Translations under genes and position numbers: made by a program
Notes under the pieces: model-generated
What the model was told of the DNA's origin: nothing
Seen by the model: only the letters and a program-made list of their open reading frames with translations
Databases searched by the model: none
Origin: Acanthaster planci
Taxonomy: Eukaryota > Echinodermata > Asteroidea > Valvatida > Acanthasteridae
Direction of reading: 5' to 3'
Length of the DNA stretch: 64,000 nt
NCBI RefSeq assembly: GCF_001949145.1
Contig: NW_019091468.1
Coordinates: forward strand, 200,912 to 264,911
Part shown: in pieces, positions 26,463 to 38,358 of the stretch
Position numbering within the stretch: position 1 is the stretch's first letter
Layout of the letters: each line of letters starts with the position of its first letter

Positions 26463-27647
26463 TCGGGTCTGATGAGTCCATACAGGAGTGAGCACCGCAC
26501 CATAATGGAATGTTGTCAGCATTTTCTTGGTATGACTAGACAATTAGCTGTTGTCATATGACAAGCATTCAACACATCCACGTTTTCCAGTGTTGTAGTC
26601 TTTTTTTCCAGCCGTATGAGTCTACAAAAATCGTGTCAATTATCTTGTCACTATGGTTTTCGACTGACAAGAACAGTTTTTGTCCTTGTAACCGAAACTG
26701 ACACATTTAATGTTTTCAGAGCAGATTTGAAACTCTCATACCAAAGGTTAGCTTGTGTTAGCAATTTTTCTTATATCTGTTCCATTGAGATTGAAACAAA
26801 ACAAGCAGTTATAAAACAAATTCAGGTTTCGGGTCTAATGAAAAAGAGGGGAACTCTTTTGAGAAACGTTCCTCAGTATTTCCGGCCAGATGAACTGATA
26901 TTCTTACATCAATTGTACATCTGCCGTGTATGGTGGTACAAGACAGCATAAAAAACGTCTCCTCCACTTATTTGGCTGGACGTTTCTCAACTTCTAACGC
27001 AACTGCTTGCGTTAGTCTTCACAGCAATATCTTCGGTTTAGACGGAAGTAATTTCAGACGGACTGCAATTAGAACAGACCATTGCTCCATTGTTATGTCT
27101 AAACCCAGAGAAGCACTTCTCCACTACTGAAGTTCTCAGCATGTAATTCACTTTTTTTCCAAAAAGACAGAAATTGGAGACTCAATAAGAACGGTTCGGT
27201 TTGTCGGAAATTTCGAGCAAATGCAATAACGACGGAGCCAAAATCCAATAGCATCCGGAGCCAGTTGGCTTCGGCGGGAGCTTTTGAAGAAGTGCACAGG
27301 TCTTTTTTTGTTGGAAGTCCTTTGCAGCAATTGGGATGAGATTGGATGGCGAAAGGGATCGGGTGTTCAGAATCCAATAATTGTAAAGATCGTTGTTCCT
27401 CGGCAGCCCGTTGCACGTGCGAAGGCTTTGCACTTTCTTCGAGAGAGGACACACTCCCAACCCGACGGTATGTGGGAAAAGTTATGTATGTGGTAAGAGG
27501 ACACGGCAAGCAGCTGGATTTTGACAGGACAATGCAGGAGTATTGTTTCTGTTGCATGTAGGCTAATATATGCGGCGACGCCACACCCACGGGCAAGTCG
27601 GACGTGATCTCAATCGTGAACTCAGGCAAGTTGTAAACGCTCTATTA
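26463..27647. other. gene-free stretch with one long unassigned frame
   Basis: The minus frame 27099-27629 is open for 176 codons, among the longest in the left 54 kb. It shares its span with open frames on plus (27284-27561) and in another minus frame, has no GC3 bias, and resembles nothing I know. I therefore do not call it coding. The plus frame 26616-26951 is likewise unassigned. Confidence 0.35.
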
Positions 27648-27825
27648 GTCCCGAGCTGGACCAAAAGAGGGCGCAATTTCCGTAGCAACGCAGGCTCCTT
27701 TGGTAAGAACGGGACTTCGCTGGTTCGAAATGGAAACGTTACGGTCGCATCGCTACCAATAAAACGAGCACTCTCGACCAACACGACTCTTTTCAACCGA
27801 TTAAGGGGAGCTTTTACTCAAGGCG
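27648..27825 (+). repeat. interspersed repeat family A, copy 3
   Basis: 178 bp that aligns with 2662-2861 and 11986-12166 in the same orientation. It shares GAGCTGGACC, GAGGGCGC-ATTTCC-TAGCAACG-AGGCTCC, TCGCATCGCTACCA, GAGCACTC and CGACCAA. The CTTTTCAACCGAT box matches copy 1 while the first half is closer to copy 2, so the three copies derive from one source rather than from each other. Confidence 0.75.
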
Positions 27826-28601
27826 CATTGGTACCGTAGATCAGGCAAGTAGCACGCGTGTACGAGCTGTGCGTAATGGAACCACAGGGTACGTTCGATT
27901 AGCGTGCACAGGGTAGCCCTGACCTGGGAACGGCCGTGAATGCTGTGTAAAAGTAACGAGACGGTGGGGACGAAGTTAAACCGGAACACGGCCGTGTGTG
28001 TTATACCAAACTTACTAGACGCTGGGGACGAAATTAAACCAAGTCAAAGTATGGAAGCTGATTGAACGCACCCATGAATGTAACACATGTGATGAGCCAG
28101 GGACATATTTTGTTGTCACTTGGTTAAGAGTTTTCGTGACTTTGCTTATGCTTATGTTGAGTCATTGTTCCCACCGAACAAGAACAGAAGGTAGAAGCTG
28201 GATCAAAATGGCAGAATTTGAGAAAACCTTTGTCGCCTCTGAAATACGTGAATTAAAGATTCCAAAATTTGTTGTTACATGCAGCGAATCAAAAAAGGTA
28301 CTTTCTTCAGTTTCCTTGTCTCTGTCACATGACGTAACCATTACTTGCTCTGCGTTCTTGTGGGTCATGCACCTTAAAGATATTTATGACGTCTTCATCT
28401 GGAAGGTCACGTGCTGGAGGAACGATACAAGAAATGCAGCCCAAACGTGATGAACGCAAAACGCACTTAATCGAAACTAAAAGCGACACTAGCCATTCAC
28501 TGTGTGTACGCTTCGCGTTCTGGATACTTATTTCAATTCGCTCTTTGCACGCCGTCGTCATAGGGCCTAGCGCTATAGCATGCACAGCCTCGAACTGGCA
28601 G
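27826..28601. other. gene-free stretch with a 58-bp spaced duplication
   Basis: The word TGGGGACGAA-TTAAACC occurs at about 27964-27981 and again at 28022-28040, offset 58 bp, with related flanks (ACGGTGGGG and ACGCTGGGG). No gene is recognised. The plus frame 28386-28919 (177 codons) runs out of this stretch into the promoter-like block and has no motif. Confidence 0.4.
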
Positions 28602-28679
28602 TTTGTCCAATCGCGTCAGAATCACTTTGTCCAATCGCACAGTATAAGAACTAACGCAGCTCACACAAAATTATATAAG
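28602..28679 (+). promoter_or_regulatory. promoter-like block: two CCAAT boxes and TATA-like words
   Basis: TTTGTCCAATCGC is present twice, at 28602-28614 and 28626-28638, each with a CCAAT box in plus orientation. TATAAG follows at 28643-28648 and TATATAAG at 28672-28679. This order and spacing fits a core promoter directed to the right. No recognisable gene follows within the next kilobases, so it could drive a non-coding transcript, belong to a mobile element, or be chance. Confidence 0.35.
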
Positions 28680-30314
28680 CAACATACACGGGAATCATTT
28701 AACCAGCCATATTTATTGTGTAAAGCTGCCAGATCGAGGCTGTGCATGCCTTTGGCAGTAGCATGCAAAGAGGGGAAAGCTCCACGCGCGTTAAGCCATG
28801 TCACGTGCCAGAGGACAGAAAGATACTTTACGTCCATTTTTGTACGTCCACGAGGGACCAAAAATGGCGCATTTTCATCGCACAATGAACGGGGATGCGT
28901 GCACGCGCTACCAGTCTAGTCTGTTCACGAGTTGTCTCGCTTTTAACCTCTTTCCCACCGTCTCGCTTATTAATTTTGACACAACGCATGCGGCCATAAA
29001 CTGCCCCCTATAAGCTATGATCGAACGCCCCCATCATGAAACTTTTCCCACACGCGGCGTTTTCCAGCAAAGGAAGCGCTAAAAACGGAGCGGATATACA
29101 TGGTGATGACTACAGGCTCACAGTTCATGCCAGGATGCATCTCACTCGCCATTGCTAATGTATTATGCGTATCACATTATTCCCAAAGCCAAGTGACAAG
29201 TGCGTTTGATGTATTATATTGCAAACAAATGCATATTTAATTAAGCTGAGGTCGTGATATTCTTTAGGAAGAAATGTCAACCGATTTCCTATGTCATACA
29301 TCTTTACAATGATCCTGTATAGGTGGCCCAAGATGTTGTAGTTGCAGAGGAAGTACAGTCGTTTAATAAAGCAAACTTTTTATTGTATCCGTTGTCAGGT
29401 CACGACATTGAGCCTAATTGGCTTGAAAAGAAGTTTTCAACTTTTCTCTACCTTACATTCGAAAACTGTCTCCCGGGCAAAAACACGCATGGTTTTTTTG
29501 CGCAAGGTCTGAATTATACACAGTTTAAAAAGAAAAAAAAACATTGCGCCAGACAAGAGCTTGTTAATAATTAACACTCTCTGCGAAATGTATTAAATGG
29601 CTGTAATAACGCTGCAAGAAAAATGCAGTACAGGATTCCACAAAAAGCTTATTGCTTCAAGTAAATGGAAATTGAAATCTCACACATGGTTGTACTTGTT
29701 ACAAAGCTGCATCTACGAAGGAAGCAGCTCATCTTGGTCACTTCTATTTTTGTTATCAAATTTTACGTACATTTAGTGTCTCTTTTACAGTTGCCAGCCT
29801 TCAAGTAGGGTAGATGCCTCCCTAATATGATTATATTTACAAAAGACATCCTTTTCAATACAAAATGAACCAAATGGACAACCTTGGTAGGGTACTTGTC
29901 CAAGATTGCTGGCTCAAATGTTTCAGGTGTCAGATTCCCCCTAAATGATTCGAGGTTGGTTTTTCTTGATCTTCACCACCGATAAGCAAATAACCATCAC
30001 GCCATGTGTAATTTTTCCAGATTTGTTCTCTCTCTCCAATCACGAAGGTTTCAGTTAGTTGATGCGACAGGCGGGTCGAGTGCGTTCCGTGAAAGAAATT
30101 AAACACGCATCCACTTCATATCTTAAAACTAAGGATCCCTTTCAACAGAAATTAATACGTCCCACTAGAGCCAAATGTCAATTTGGTCGGTGTATTGCTG
30201 TTAAATTGATGCCTCGGACATCAATATTGTTCGCCCGCCGCTAAAAATAGCCTTGGCCGTGGACAGCTCCCTCCTGGCGTGCACTTGTATGAAGTGGGCG
30301 ATGAGAGAGGTATG
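28680..30314. other. gene-free stretch, nothing recognised
   Basis: Contains a small inverted repeat CCATTTTTG...CAAAAATGG at about 28836-28867. Otherwise short unassigned frames only. If the CCAAT/TATA block upstream is real, its transcript would start in this stretch. Confidence 0.35.
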
Positions 30315-30493
30315 TCAACGCACGGGAAAGTGTGGATACCTCTTAGGCGGCGCCACGGGGGCCTTCAGAAGTACGGCTTTACTGGTATACTTGATGGTGT
30401 GAGCCCTGCCATCAAAGTTGCGCAGGACAGTGGACACACCATGGTCAAAGCCCCATAGTGACCATTGGAACCAAACCGAATCGCAAGAAGGGC
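30315..30493 (-). CDS. candidate terminal exon of an unrecognised gene
   Basis: Read on the minus strand, a good acceptor (TATGTTTCAG) at 30494-30500 is followed by about 58 open codons ending in TGA at 30315-30317. The residues are diverse and protein-like, with Trp-rich WFQWSLWGFDHG early and PVAPPKRYPHFPVR at the C-terminus. Third positions are clearly more GC-rich than the surroundings (many C or G in runs such as GTC CTG CGC AAC). I do not recognise the family and cannot find partner exons at higher coordinates. The complementary plus frame is also open for about 44 codons, so strand is not certain. It could also be an exon-like relic or a conserved non-coding island. Confidence 0.35.
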
Positions 30494-33400
30494 CTGAAAC
30501 ATAATGGGAACCTTGTGCATTTTCTGGTTTCTTTTTTTTTTCCCTCTCTGTTTCTTTTAGAGCAAGTCTGTTTCTCTTCACACGTTTATCTCGATTCCAT
30601 AGAAAAAAGGAATAAATAGCGGTCGCCTTTGACTGTATCCCACGAGAGCCTTTGATAACATATATGATGGATTTCGCCACATGTTAGCGTGCAAAATCCG
30701 ACTATTTGCCAGCGCAAAGCTCTTCACTAAATTAGATTACTCTGCGGTTTATTTGCCAATAATTTCAAAACCAAATCATTTTGAATCTGCCGGACGTGTT
30801 TGATGCTAAGACTTTCTCTAAGCTGTAGTTCATCTGATATGAAGATCGTTTCAACGTGCTGTGGATCACTGTGAAAGACTAACACATGCACATTAGGCAC
30901 GTGCAGAATAAGCTACAGATGTTTCTTCACTGAAAATAAAACGTGTATAAACAAGTTCCGGCTAGATAGCGCGAATAACTACATGTATACTGCACGAATA
31001 GCGCGGAGACACATCCAGTGCGAACGGAATAGTCTGGGTGGGTTAAAAAATAGCTTTGAAGACATAAAAAGAAGTTCCACTGAGCTGTGGTGTACGTGTA
31101 AGAAGTCTCACAGAGAGAGCCTTTGAGAGACATTCAAAATAAAGACTGTTTTGGCCGACTGCCTCATTGCTCGCTTTACAAATATTGACCCTGGAAATTC
31201 AATTTTAGCCCAGTAAGAAAATAAGGGTGAGCTATAATATCTAGACTCCAGTGATCAGCTGCGCCAGAACACTGTACAAACACACAGGTTGGTTTTGCTA
31301 ATATTCAGCTATTCAACTTTTAATTCAATCATCGTGTAGACCGACTGCTTACAGGGACTGCCATGACCAAGAAGAAGAGAGATTAGACTCGAACGATATG
31401 CCATTTGCAGTCATCCGAGTATCAGGTGGGCTGTTGAAATAGTCGGATGCCTGCCAGATGGAAAAGGTATTGCTCGAAGGAAATTAAATCTACCGTCAGG
31501 ATGTACGGTCACGTGTTTTACGCTAACATGTAGGTGAGGAATACGACTTTCTGTTGCCAAAATGCACGGCTCACATGAACATTCTTATGTGTCTCTTATA
31601 GCAGAAAAAACTTAACTCCCATGTTGATATAAACAATTCACAATACAGCACGCCACCAAAGGTTGCCACGGGTATAAGGGTGATTTCTATGAATTACTTG
31701 TCCATTTTTGTCGTGTCCCTCTCACATCTGACATATGATTTTGTAAGTTCAGACCACATTTTACAATTTCCAAGAGTGATAAATTAATGCAAATTACCTG
31801 CCAAACAAATAATGATAGTTTGAAATCAATTCCGGCGATCATCCATGTCAAATAACAAAAGTCAGCTATAACAGGGACACAAAAATGTCGTACTTTTGGA
31901 CCCCAAACCTAAAGAATGACCCACGATACCATTTCCTCGCAGTGCCTTGTGGGAAATATGTTTGTTTGTCAAGGGAGACGATTGGTGAGTGCATTTTGGG
32001 AGCAGTTTGATTTAATCCTTTTTTCATTTAGTTGTACGGAATGGTCCAACCTATACCCCAAAAATCTCTAAACCTCTCAAGTGCAATCCACAGCAGGGCA
32101 CACTTATATTTCGAATCACCCCTCTTGCAGAATGATGAGAAACTGTTCCCATAACAACACGAGTGGGGCTGTGCATGCTACCATTTACTGTTGGCACTGG
32201 TGTCCCTACAGAGGGTGAAGGGAGCTCACGCCTCCAAAATGGGCATTATTATGTAATTGCTCTGTTCTCTTATCGTTTGATATTGTGAAAGTATCCACTC
32301 TGTTAGGTAAGAACCGGTGTCCAGAGCAAGGAATTCGTGTCAAAACTGCGGCTAGATCATATTGTGCTAAGCGATGATGGACCTCAGTGTCTTTACTTGC
32401 TCGCTTTCAGAAAGAAATGTACAAAATCTACTGGGCAAATCCATTATGATGACCCAACTAGAACTTCAGAAGGGCAAATTATGCACGTTGAAATGTTATT
32501 CAAGAAGTATTTTATGTAGAAAAAAAATGAAAAGCAGAAAGAGAGGAATCACATCAGTATGTAACTATTATGTGATGTTCTTTTGTCATATAACGAAGTC
32601 AAGCAACATCATTCCACATATTGATTTCCCAGCATCATTGTTTCAAATCGATTTCACTTGTACAAAGAACGCATTTTGTATCTATTCTCTCAAGCTTTTT
32701 GTTTGGTATAATTATGGTGGGATGGGTTGTTAAACAGTGTAATGCCATCTGGCGGTTACGGGGATATTTTATTTTCCAATTCAATGTAATGCGCGCCATA
32801 AACACATCGGATTATTACATTTTTAAAATTAAAGTTACCCCATATGTATGCAAACGCTGCCTATGATGAATAATTTGTTAAATTTCAAGCACGAATGCCC
32901 GCCACTGAAATTAAAAAGAAACATTAAGTCATGTGAATGAAGTTTTACATTGAAAAGAAAAAGCTCAGTTTTTATGGGCAGAGGTTACCTCTGGGACAAA
33001 ATCGTGCGTCTCCGGTGCTGGCTTTATTTACTTTGCCTCTGACACCGTGCGTAAAAATCATCCGGATAGGATGACACAGCAGCCGGGATTGTTTGCGGAA
33101 AACGTCGGCGTTCGAGCTCAACGCCTTGCTCTTCGTTTCTTCGGTCAAGTAGAATGAATGATAGACGCATGTTAAAACAGCTAGAGGCGGCAACCACAAG
33201 GGAAATACAGGGAGGAATTATTGGCGCACGTAGTCTGGTTTTGCTTGGTATGAATGTAATCTTTTGAGTTCAAAATGTTAGCGTTAATGGACAATAACAA
33301 AGGCGTGCCCGCGGCATTCCCAATCATTGTCTGCACCACTTATGACGGCAGCTGGTCTAACAAATGGCAAACGTTCACTTTTTTTACTCCTTAAACTTTG

Positions 33401-33662
33401 CTTCAAACAGCTCAACAACTGTGCTTAATGAGGCACTGTTTCGCCCTTCAATGCTGCGCAGTCCTTTTTATGGCAACAGCGTATTCACACAAGACGGCCA
33501 ATTTCCTATTATTCTACCTCAGCATTTACCGATTCTGGTTATATTGTCCATGACATATGAGGTACTGTAGTCATGCATATGCATGTTGGAAGCTCATGTT
33601 TTTTTCTTTAATACAGAGGCTGACTACAAAGTCTGATTCGCGGACGTGTAATGAAGAAACAA
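30494..33662. other. gene-free stretch, nothing recognised
   Basis: If the exon at 30315-30493 is real, its upstream exons on the minus strand would be expected here or further right, but I see no frame with matching phase and splice sites. The minus frame 32972-33199 (75 codons) lies in a slightly GC-richer patch without motifs. Confidence 0.35.
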
Positions 33663-33817
33663 AGTTGTGTTTTGTTAAATAAGACTTGAGGCTATGTATG
33701 GCGAAAGTACTAACTATGTGAAGTTTGCGGTGACACCATGTAATCAAATTCTCTCTTTGAGTGTGTGTGGTTCTTTACATGGTGTCACCGCAAACTTCAC
33801 ATAGTTGTGTTTTGTTA
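33663..33817. repeat. perfect 32-bp inverted repeat inside a 15-bp direct repeat
   Basis: The left arm 33712-33743 and right arm 33775-33806 are exact reverse complements over 32 bp, beginning AACTATGTGAAGTTTGCGG. The spacer is 31 nt (33744-33774) and pyrimidine-rich on its left side. A 15-bp word, AGTTGTGTTTTGTTA, is present at 33663-33677 and again at 33803-33817, overlapping the end of the right arm. Absence of any mismatch suggests recent origin or active maintenance. It could be a foldback element, a template-switch product, or a transcribed hairpin. Confidence 0.85.
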
Positions 33818-35857
33818 TTCCATTTATCTGGTAGCACTGTGCAGCAGAATCGTCTGTGAAAATACGCAGTTTATAGAAAAAGTCTTTAACATGGTGGATT
33901 TTCTTTTGTAAACCATTATGCATTCTGCCTCAATTGACATTTGGCCTCAGTGGTCAATCTTTTGATACCCTTTTGTTTGCCCTTCCCCTTTGTTTATACT
34001 TGAATTGGTACATTACGCTTCTAGTTAATTGGAAGTTATTTATCCCAGCCGAGGTGATATTTTAATACATCACTCGGTTATTTTTTACATGATACTGGTG
34101 ATTGTAAAGGGAAATAAAATCTTCGCTATGTCAGTTCAAATTGACTTCCAAGATTTTTTTGTCCAAAAGGAAGCTGACAGCAGTATTAAAGGTTACAACA
34201 TACACGATACCTCTTGCTATTTGAACAGCATAATTATGCTAGTCACGCAAGACGGCGTTTCGTTTGGAATGAAATACACACAGGTCTAGGTATTTCGACA
34301 CGTGCACATGGCACGAAAATGGGTAATTGATGTTATGCTGTATTATTGATAAAGCACGCCACGAGTCAGGAGTCTTAGTAGGCGGTCTTCCTTTGATCGT
34401 AGCAATGCCTCTGATAATCGCATGTAAAATGCCTACGGGATGACTTCGACAGGTAAAACTGGATTGAACTCATGAATTTCTCAATGCAACAGTGGCCTTG
34501 GATAGAAACGAAAACATTTTGGAGAAAAGTCTCAGGCACAGTCTGACTATAGCCATTTTAAGTGAAATTGTTGACCCAAATGATCATTTGCGTTCATAGT
34601 TTAGGCAGATTTAATGAACAGCCACTTGTGAGTCAAAGGCAGAAAGAAAACGAAACGGAGTTGCAACTCGGCCAGTGTTGCAGATTCCGTATCAGGGGAC
34701 GGTCTCACTGAGTGAGTCGTCACCAAATCGACGCCAAGAGTCTCCCGCGTACCATTTTAAAATTAAGAGGTACGTGTAGGCCTATACTTCTTTGCAAAGA
34801 CACGAAGGTCGTGTCCGAATTACTTGGCTGCGACCAGAAATTACCCAGAGTCGTGTGTAGTCAAGCCGTAGCCAAGTCGGTCGGACGCGGCCATAGCTTC
34901 AACCATAATACAGAGTCAGTTTCATGGGAGCTGGTATGCACAGAAATGTGAAGGTATAGATATTATATTTTCTAAGCAGAAAACAGCTTACCAGTCAAAA
35001 CCCAACGTGATACGTTAAGCTCCTTCGAGGTTCTCAGCTAATTTTTGCTCGACATGCGCATTTACAGTCCTTTCTTCGACGCAACTCTAAGAAATTGCGC
35101 CCCTGCAGTTCAACGTTACACTGAAAAGGGCCTTTGCTAGGCTTGGCTGGCCCAAATTACGCCGTTGTGCTCAGTGGCGATAAAGTAGAATATTTATGAC
35201 TTAAATGCATGTTGGAAAGCCTTCATGCAATGTAACTATATGGCTGTCCGCCTTTGTGGCAGTAAAAGGGAGAAACTTCGACTTTTTTGGTTTTATGGTA
35301 AGGAAAATGTCGCGTGTGGTGCCATTCAAAGGCACAACAGTAGTGGCCCCCATAGCCCCGTGTCTGAGTGTGTATCACACTTTTCCACATTTGCCTGATG
35401 CACGATCCACATTTGTACTTGTTTATCACTTTCCATAGCTTGTTTGGACAATATTAATGGTCAAAATTTCTTCAAAACCTGGATATTGTGAAAGACTCTT
35501 TTGTACCTTTTCTTGTGCTCTTTTGGTGAGTTTGGCCCTGTGTGATTGATTGATAAAAGGATTTTGTAATCAAGCAAAACCAACCACATTATCACTTTTA
35601 ATGAAAAAAGTATTTAGATCTTAAGGGCCTTTCTCCTAGTCTGTTGAGATCTGTTCGTATTGTTGTACAGTCCATGGCATGTTACCTTTAATAATGCTGA
35701 ACGCAATGTGTTCGCTAAAAATTAAAAAAAAACTCACGCCCATCTTCAATTCAAGGTTCCCGTGATGTGCCGCAAGAGTGTTGAACCACCCTCAAAATAG
35801 CAAAGGAGTGGAGAGCGTAAGATTAAAAGAGTAAACCTTAATCTCTTTTTGCTGTAG
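33818..35857. other. gene-free stretch, nothing recognised
   Basis: TAGGCCTA at 34777-34784. Short frames at 34029-34289, 34712-34951 and 35205-35438 carry no motifs. No repeats shared with the rest of the window were identified. Confidence 0.45.
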
Positions 35858-35995
35858 CGCTCAGTTTGATATTCTGTTGAAAATGGACATTGTAAGAGAA
35901 GTTGAGAGTTCCTAATGGTTTACGTTGTGCAAAATCCCATTAAAGGCTTTTGACCCGAAAATGGCTTTGGCAACTTGTGAGTCATTTTCAAGATT
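35858..35995 (+). repeat. half copy of foldback repeat family D
   Basis: Aligns with the right half of the element at 43751-43996. In order it shows GCTCAGTTTG, a GTTCCTA-TG-TTTAC-TGTGCAAAAT block, TTAAAGG-TTTT, and TGGCTTTGGCAACTTGTGAGTCATTTTCA. The left arm is missing, so this is a truncated or recombined copy. Similarity stops right after CATTTTCA, before the terminal CACAGAGTGGGTC of the full copy. Confidence 0.65.
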
Positions 35996-38358
35996 AGGTT
36001 CATACATGAAGTTGGAGAAGCCCGACGATGGCATGCGGATAAAGCGTGCCTTCAGCAGCAGTTCAGTGAAATCCGCGCAGAGGACCCTTGATGTTCCATC
36101 TGGGGTGTGTCTTCGTCGTCTTCCCTGACAAACATAATTATCGTATGGTGGTGGGCGTAATCAAGTGACATTTCTCGCTGAAATCCGAGTCCCTCCGCTT
36201 CATTACGTCTCAGCAACGGATGGTTTGCGATGTGTGATTCACAAGCATCGAAATATATCCCCGATTAGTTTTTAATTTCTCAACGCTCATTCCCTCCGTC
36301 CAGTGGACAAATTTCCACAGGAAACATTAAGAAAGAAGACTTCATACTGAGATCGGATTGCTTTTGGTTGCTATGGTAATAACGCTTCCTGATGTTCCTT
36401 CGTAATCGCGTCGAGCGATGATCAATTATATCGTGCAATTTACTGATCTTCCAGGTTGCCAGACTGATTCAGACGATTGCATATAGACAACCTGATTAAT
36501 AGCCAACCGGAGTTGTTAATGTTAATGCGTCTGCGACTCGCACGTTTGACACGGAGAGTGACCACTAATTTCGCGATATCGGTTTGATACTGTTTAACAC
36601 ATTGGGAACTGTACATCTATGACAAATATGCACCAGTCTGACTGTTACTGTAATGTTAATCTCAGAGAAAGGCTTCGCAGGATGCATGTGATGAGTTCTG
36701 TTTTGGTTCTAATATCTACACGAAATCCCACAATGCACGGGTTCTATGCATCGAGTTGTTCATAATTTCGAGTGGACGCGCCAATTTGACGCTTGTTTGA
36801 CGTTTGTTTAACGCCAGCCACAAGAGAAACCCGTCCAGACTGGTATTTGGCAAAGTGTTCTGCTTAACTACAAAGCGAAAAAGGGGATTGTTATTTTCGG
36901 ATTCATCAGAGACGGTTGTCAAAAGCAAAATGCCGCTGACTTACCTCAACAACAAGCTTCAAGTCAAGCACACAGGTGAAACCATCAGCTCAGTGGTGAA
37001 CAATGAGGAAACTTGAAACTCCCCGCCGATTGGAACTGGAACCAACTGATCCGACCAGACTTTGCAGCCTCTTTATTACAGCGCTTCTCTTTTGTCTTGT
37101 TTTTCTTCGAAGCTTCTAAGAGGTCTGAAGAAAAAAGCTGCACGACCCGTAAGTTTGAAATAAAGCAAATACTCCCTAAGCCCTACCGGATTAACAACAC
37201 GTGTCCAAGCCACTCAGTCAAAAACGTCACTGTGGATTATGACATCAACAAAACTCGAAATGCACAGCAACTAGTACGTCTCACAGCCAAGGCTCATTCT
37301 CAGGACGTCGTGGATGGTGACCACCCGATAGCAACCTGCGCCGAGCATCATAAAATTCATCCCCCCGCGACGCCCAGTCCAGGTCCGGTTTCGCACCGAA
37401 ATCGAGTTCTACCGCTCAATTTTCGTCCGCGTCATCGGCGGGCAGAAAACGAGCAGAGCCTTACGCCCGATTTAGCAGCGTCCCCTGCGCTCATCGCAGC
37501 CTTATCGAGCAGATGAAAAATAAATACGGGGAAATTGTCTCCGAGAGTTCCGATTCCAGTATTGTCAGCTGGCCAATGGGAGCGGCACAGCCGCTTGACT
37601 GCAGTCGTTTTTATTGATTGCGCGGAAGATGAGCGGCCTCAGCGAAGTGTCAGAGATAAGCTTTCATCACCGCGCCGTCGCACATTCGGCTCCCTGGCAA
37701 CACGTTCGCTTTAAATGGTCCGTAACCTGGCCAAGACGGGTTTTATACCCAAGCAGCATTGTACCAGCACTCCTACGACCGCACTCTGCAAGAATTTGCA
37801 TCGATGACCTTATGAATATGCAATACACGAAGTGAGCGCGGTTAATACAGGAAACATTGAACTGAGAGCTGCTTTCATTGGATGCGAGGAATTTTGCGCG
37901 GCAGATGTTGACGCCCAGTTGTGCAATGCTGCATGAATAGTAATCAACAAGCAGCGAACGTCACTGGTGCTGCATGATTATGGTGCTGCATTATTAAAAG
38001 GTTACGATGAATGAGCTGGATGGAAGAAACGGGGTAAACAGCAGCGAGTGAGCGAGGAACGGCATCAAGGAACAAATAGCTCAGACGACGGTGTCACCAA
38101 TCTCATAATCCAAATAAATATCCTGTCAGTGTCTGCCTCCGTTCAAGCATACGAAATTGATTTGCTGTGGTTGTTTATATTCCATTCATAAATACGTGGG
38201 ACAGTTTTCCATTCCTATTGGTCGACACGCATCATATGACTGTATATTAACGTTTATTAACCCTAACAGTCCGAAATCCTCTGATTTCAATATGATTTTA
38301 CATATTCCCTAGGGGTTTAGGGTTAAACTATTTCTGCGACGTCACTCCTTTGTTAAAA
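35996..38358. other. gene-free stretch with GC-rich island and unassigned frame
   Basis: The plus frame 37013-37516 is open for 167 codons. Its second half is Pro/Arg/His-rich because of local GC content, and I recognise nothing in it. A CCAAT box (GGCCAATGGGAGCGG) sits near 37571. GTTGCTATGGTAAT at 36367-36380 is close to an RFX X-box. These could be pieces of a promoter or enhancer, but no gene is attached. Confidence 0.35.
36367..36380 (+). promoter_or_regulatory. RFX X-box-like word
   Basis: GTTGCTATGGTAAT is an imperfect inverted repeat with two differences from the ideal GTTGCCATGGCAAC. RFX factors bind such sites, including in ciliary gene promoters. A near-identical word, GTCGCCATGGTAAT, lies at 56889-56902 in intron 3 of the first dehydrogenase gene. 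Single matches of this length can be chance. Confidence 0.3.

Noticed and set aside
27099-27629. 176-codon open frame on the minus strand
   Set aside because: Other frames are also open over the same span on both strands, there is no GC3 bias, motif or splice context, and the sequence resembles no family I know.
27648-27825. Repeat A as a tRNA-derived SINE
   Set aside because: Only copy 3 has GGTTCGAAAT; copies 1 and 2 read GGTCACGAAC and GGTTCACGAAC, so the B-box resemblance is not a family feature.
28386-28919. 177-codon open frame on the plus strand
   Set aside because: Runs through the CCAAT/TATA block, overlaps minus frames, and shows no domain or codon bias.
37013-37516. 167-codon open frame on the plus strand
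   Set aside because: Its Pro/Arg/His-rich second half follows local GC content; no motif or exon borders.
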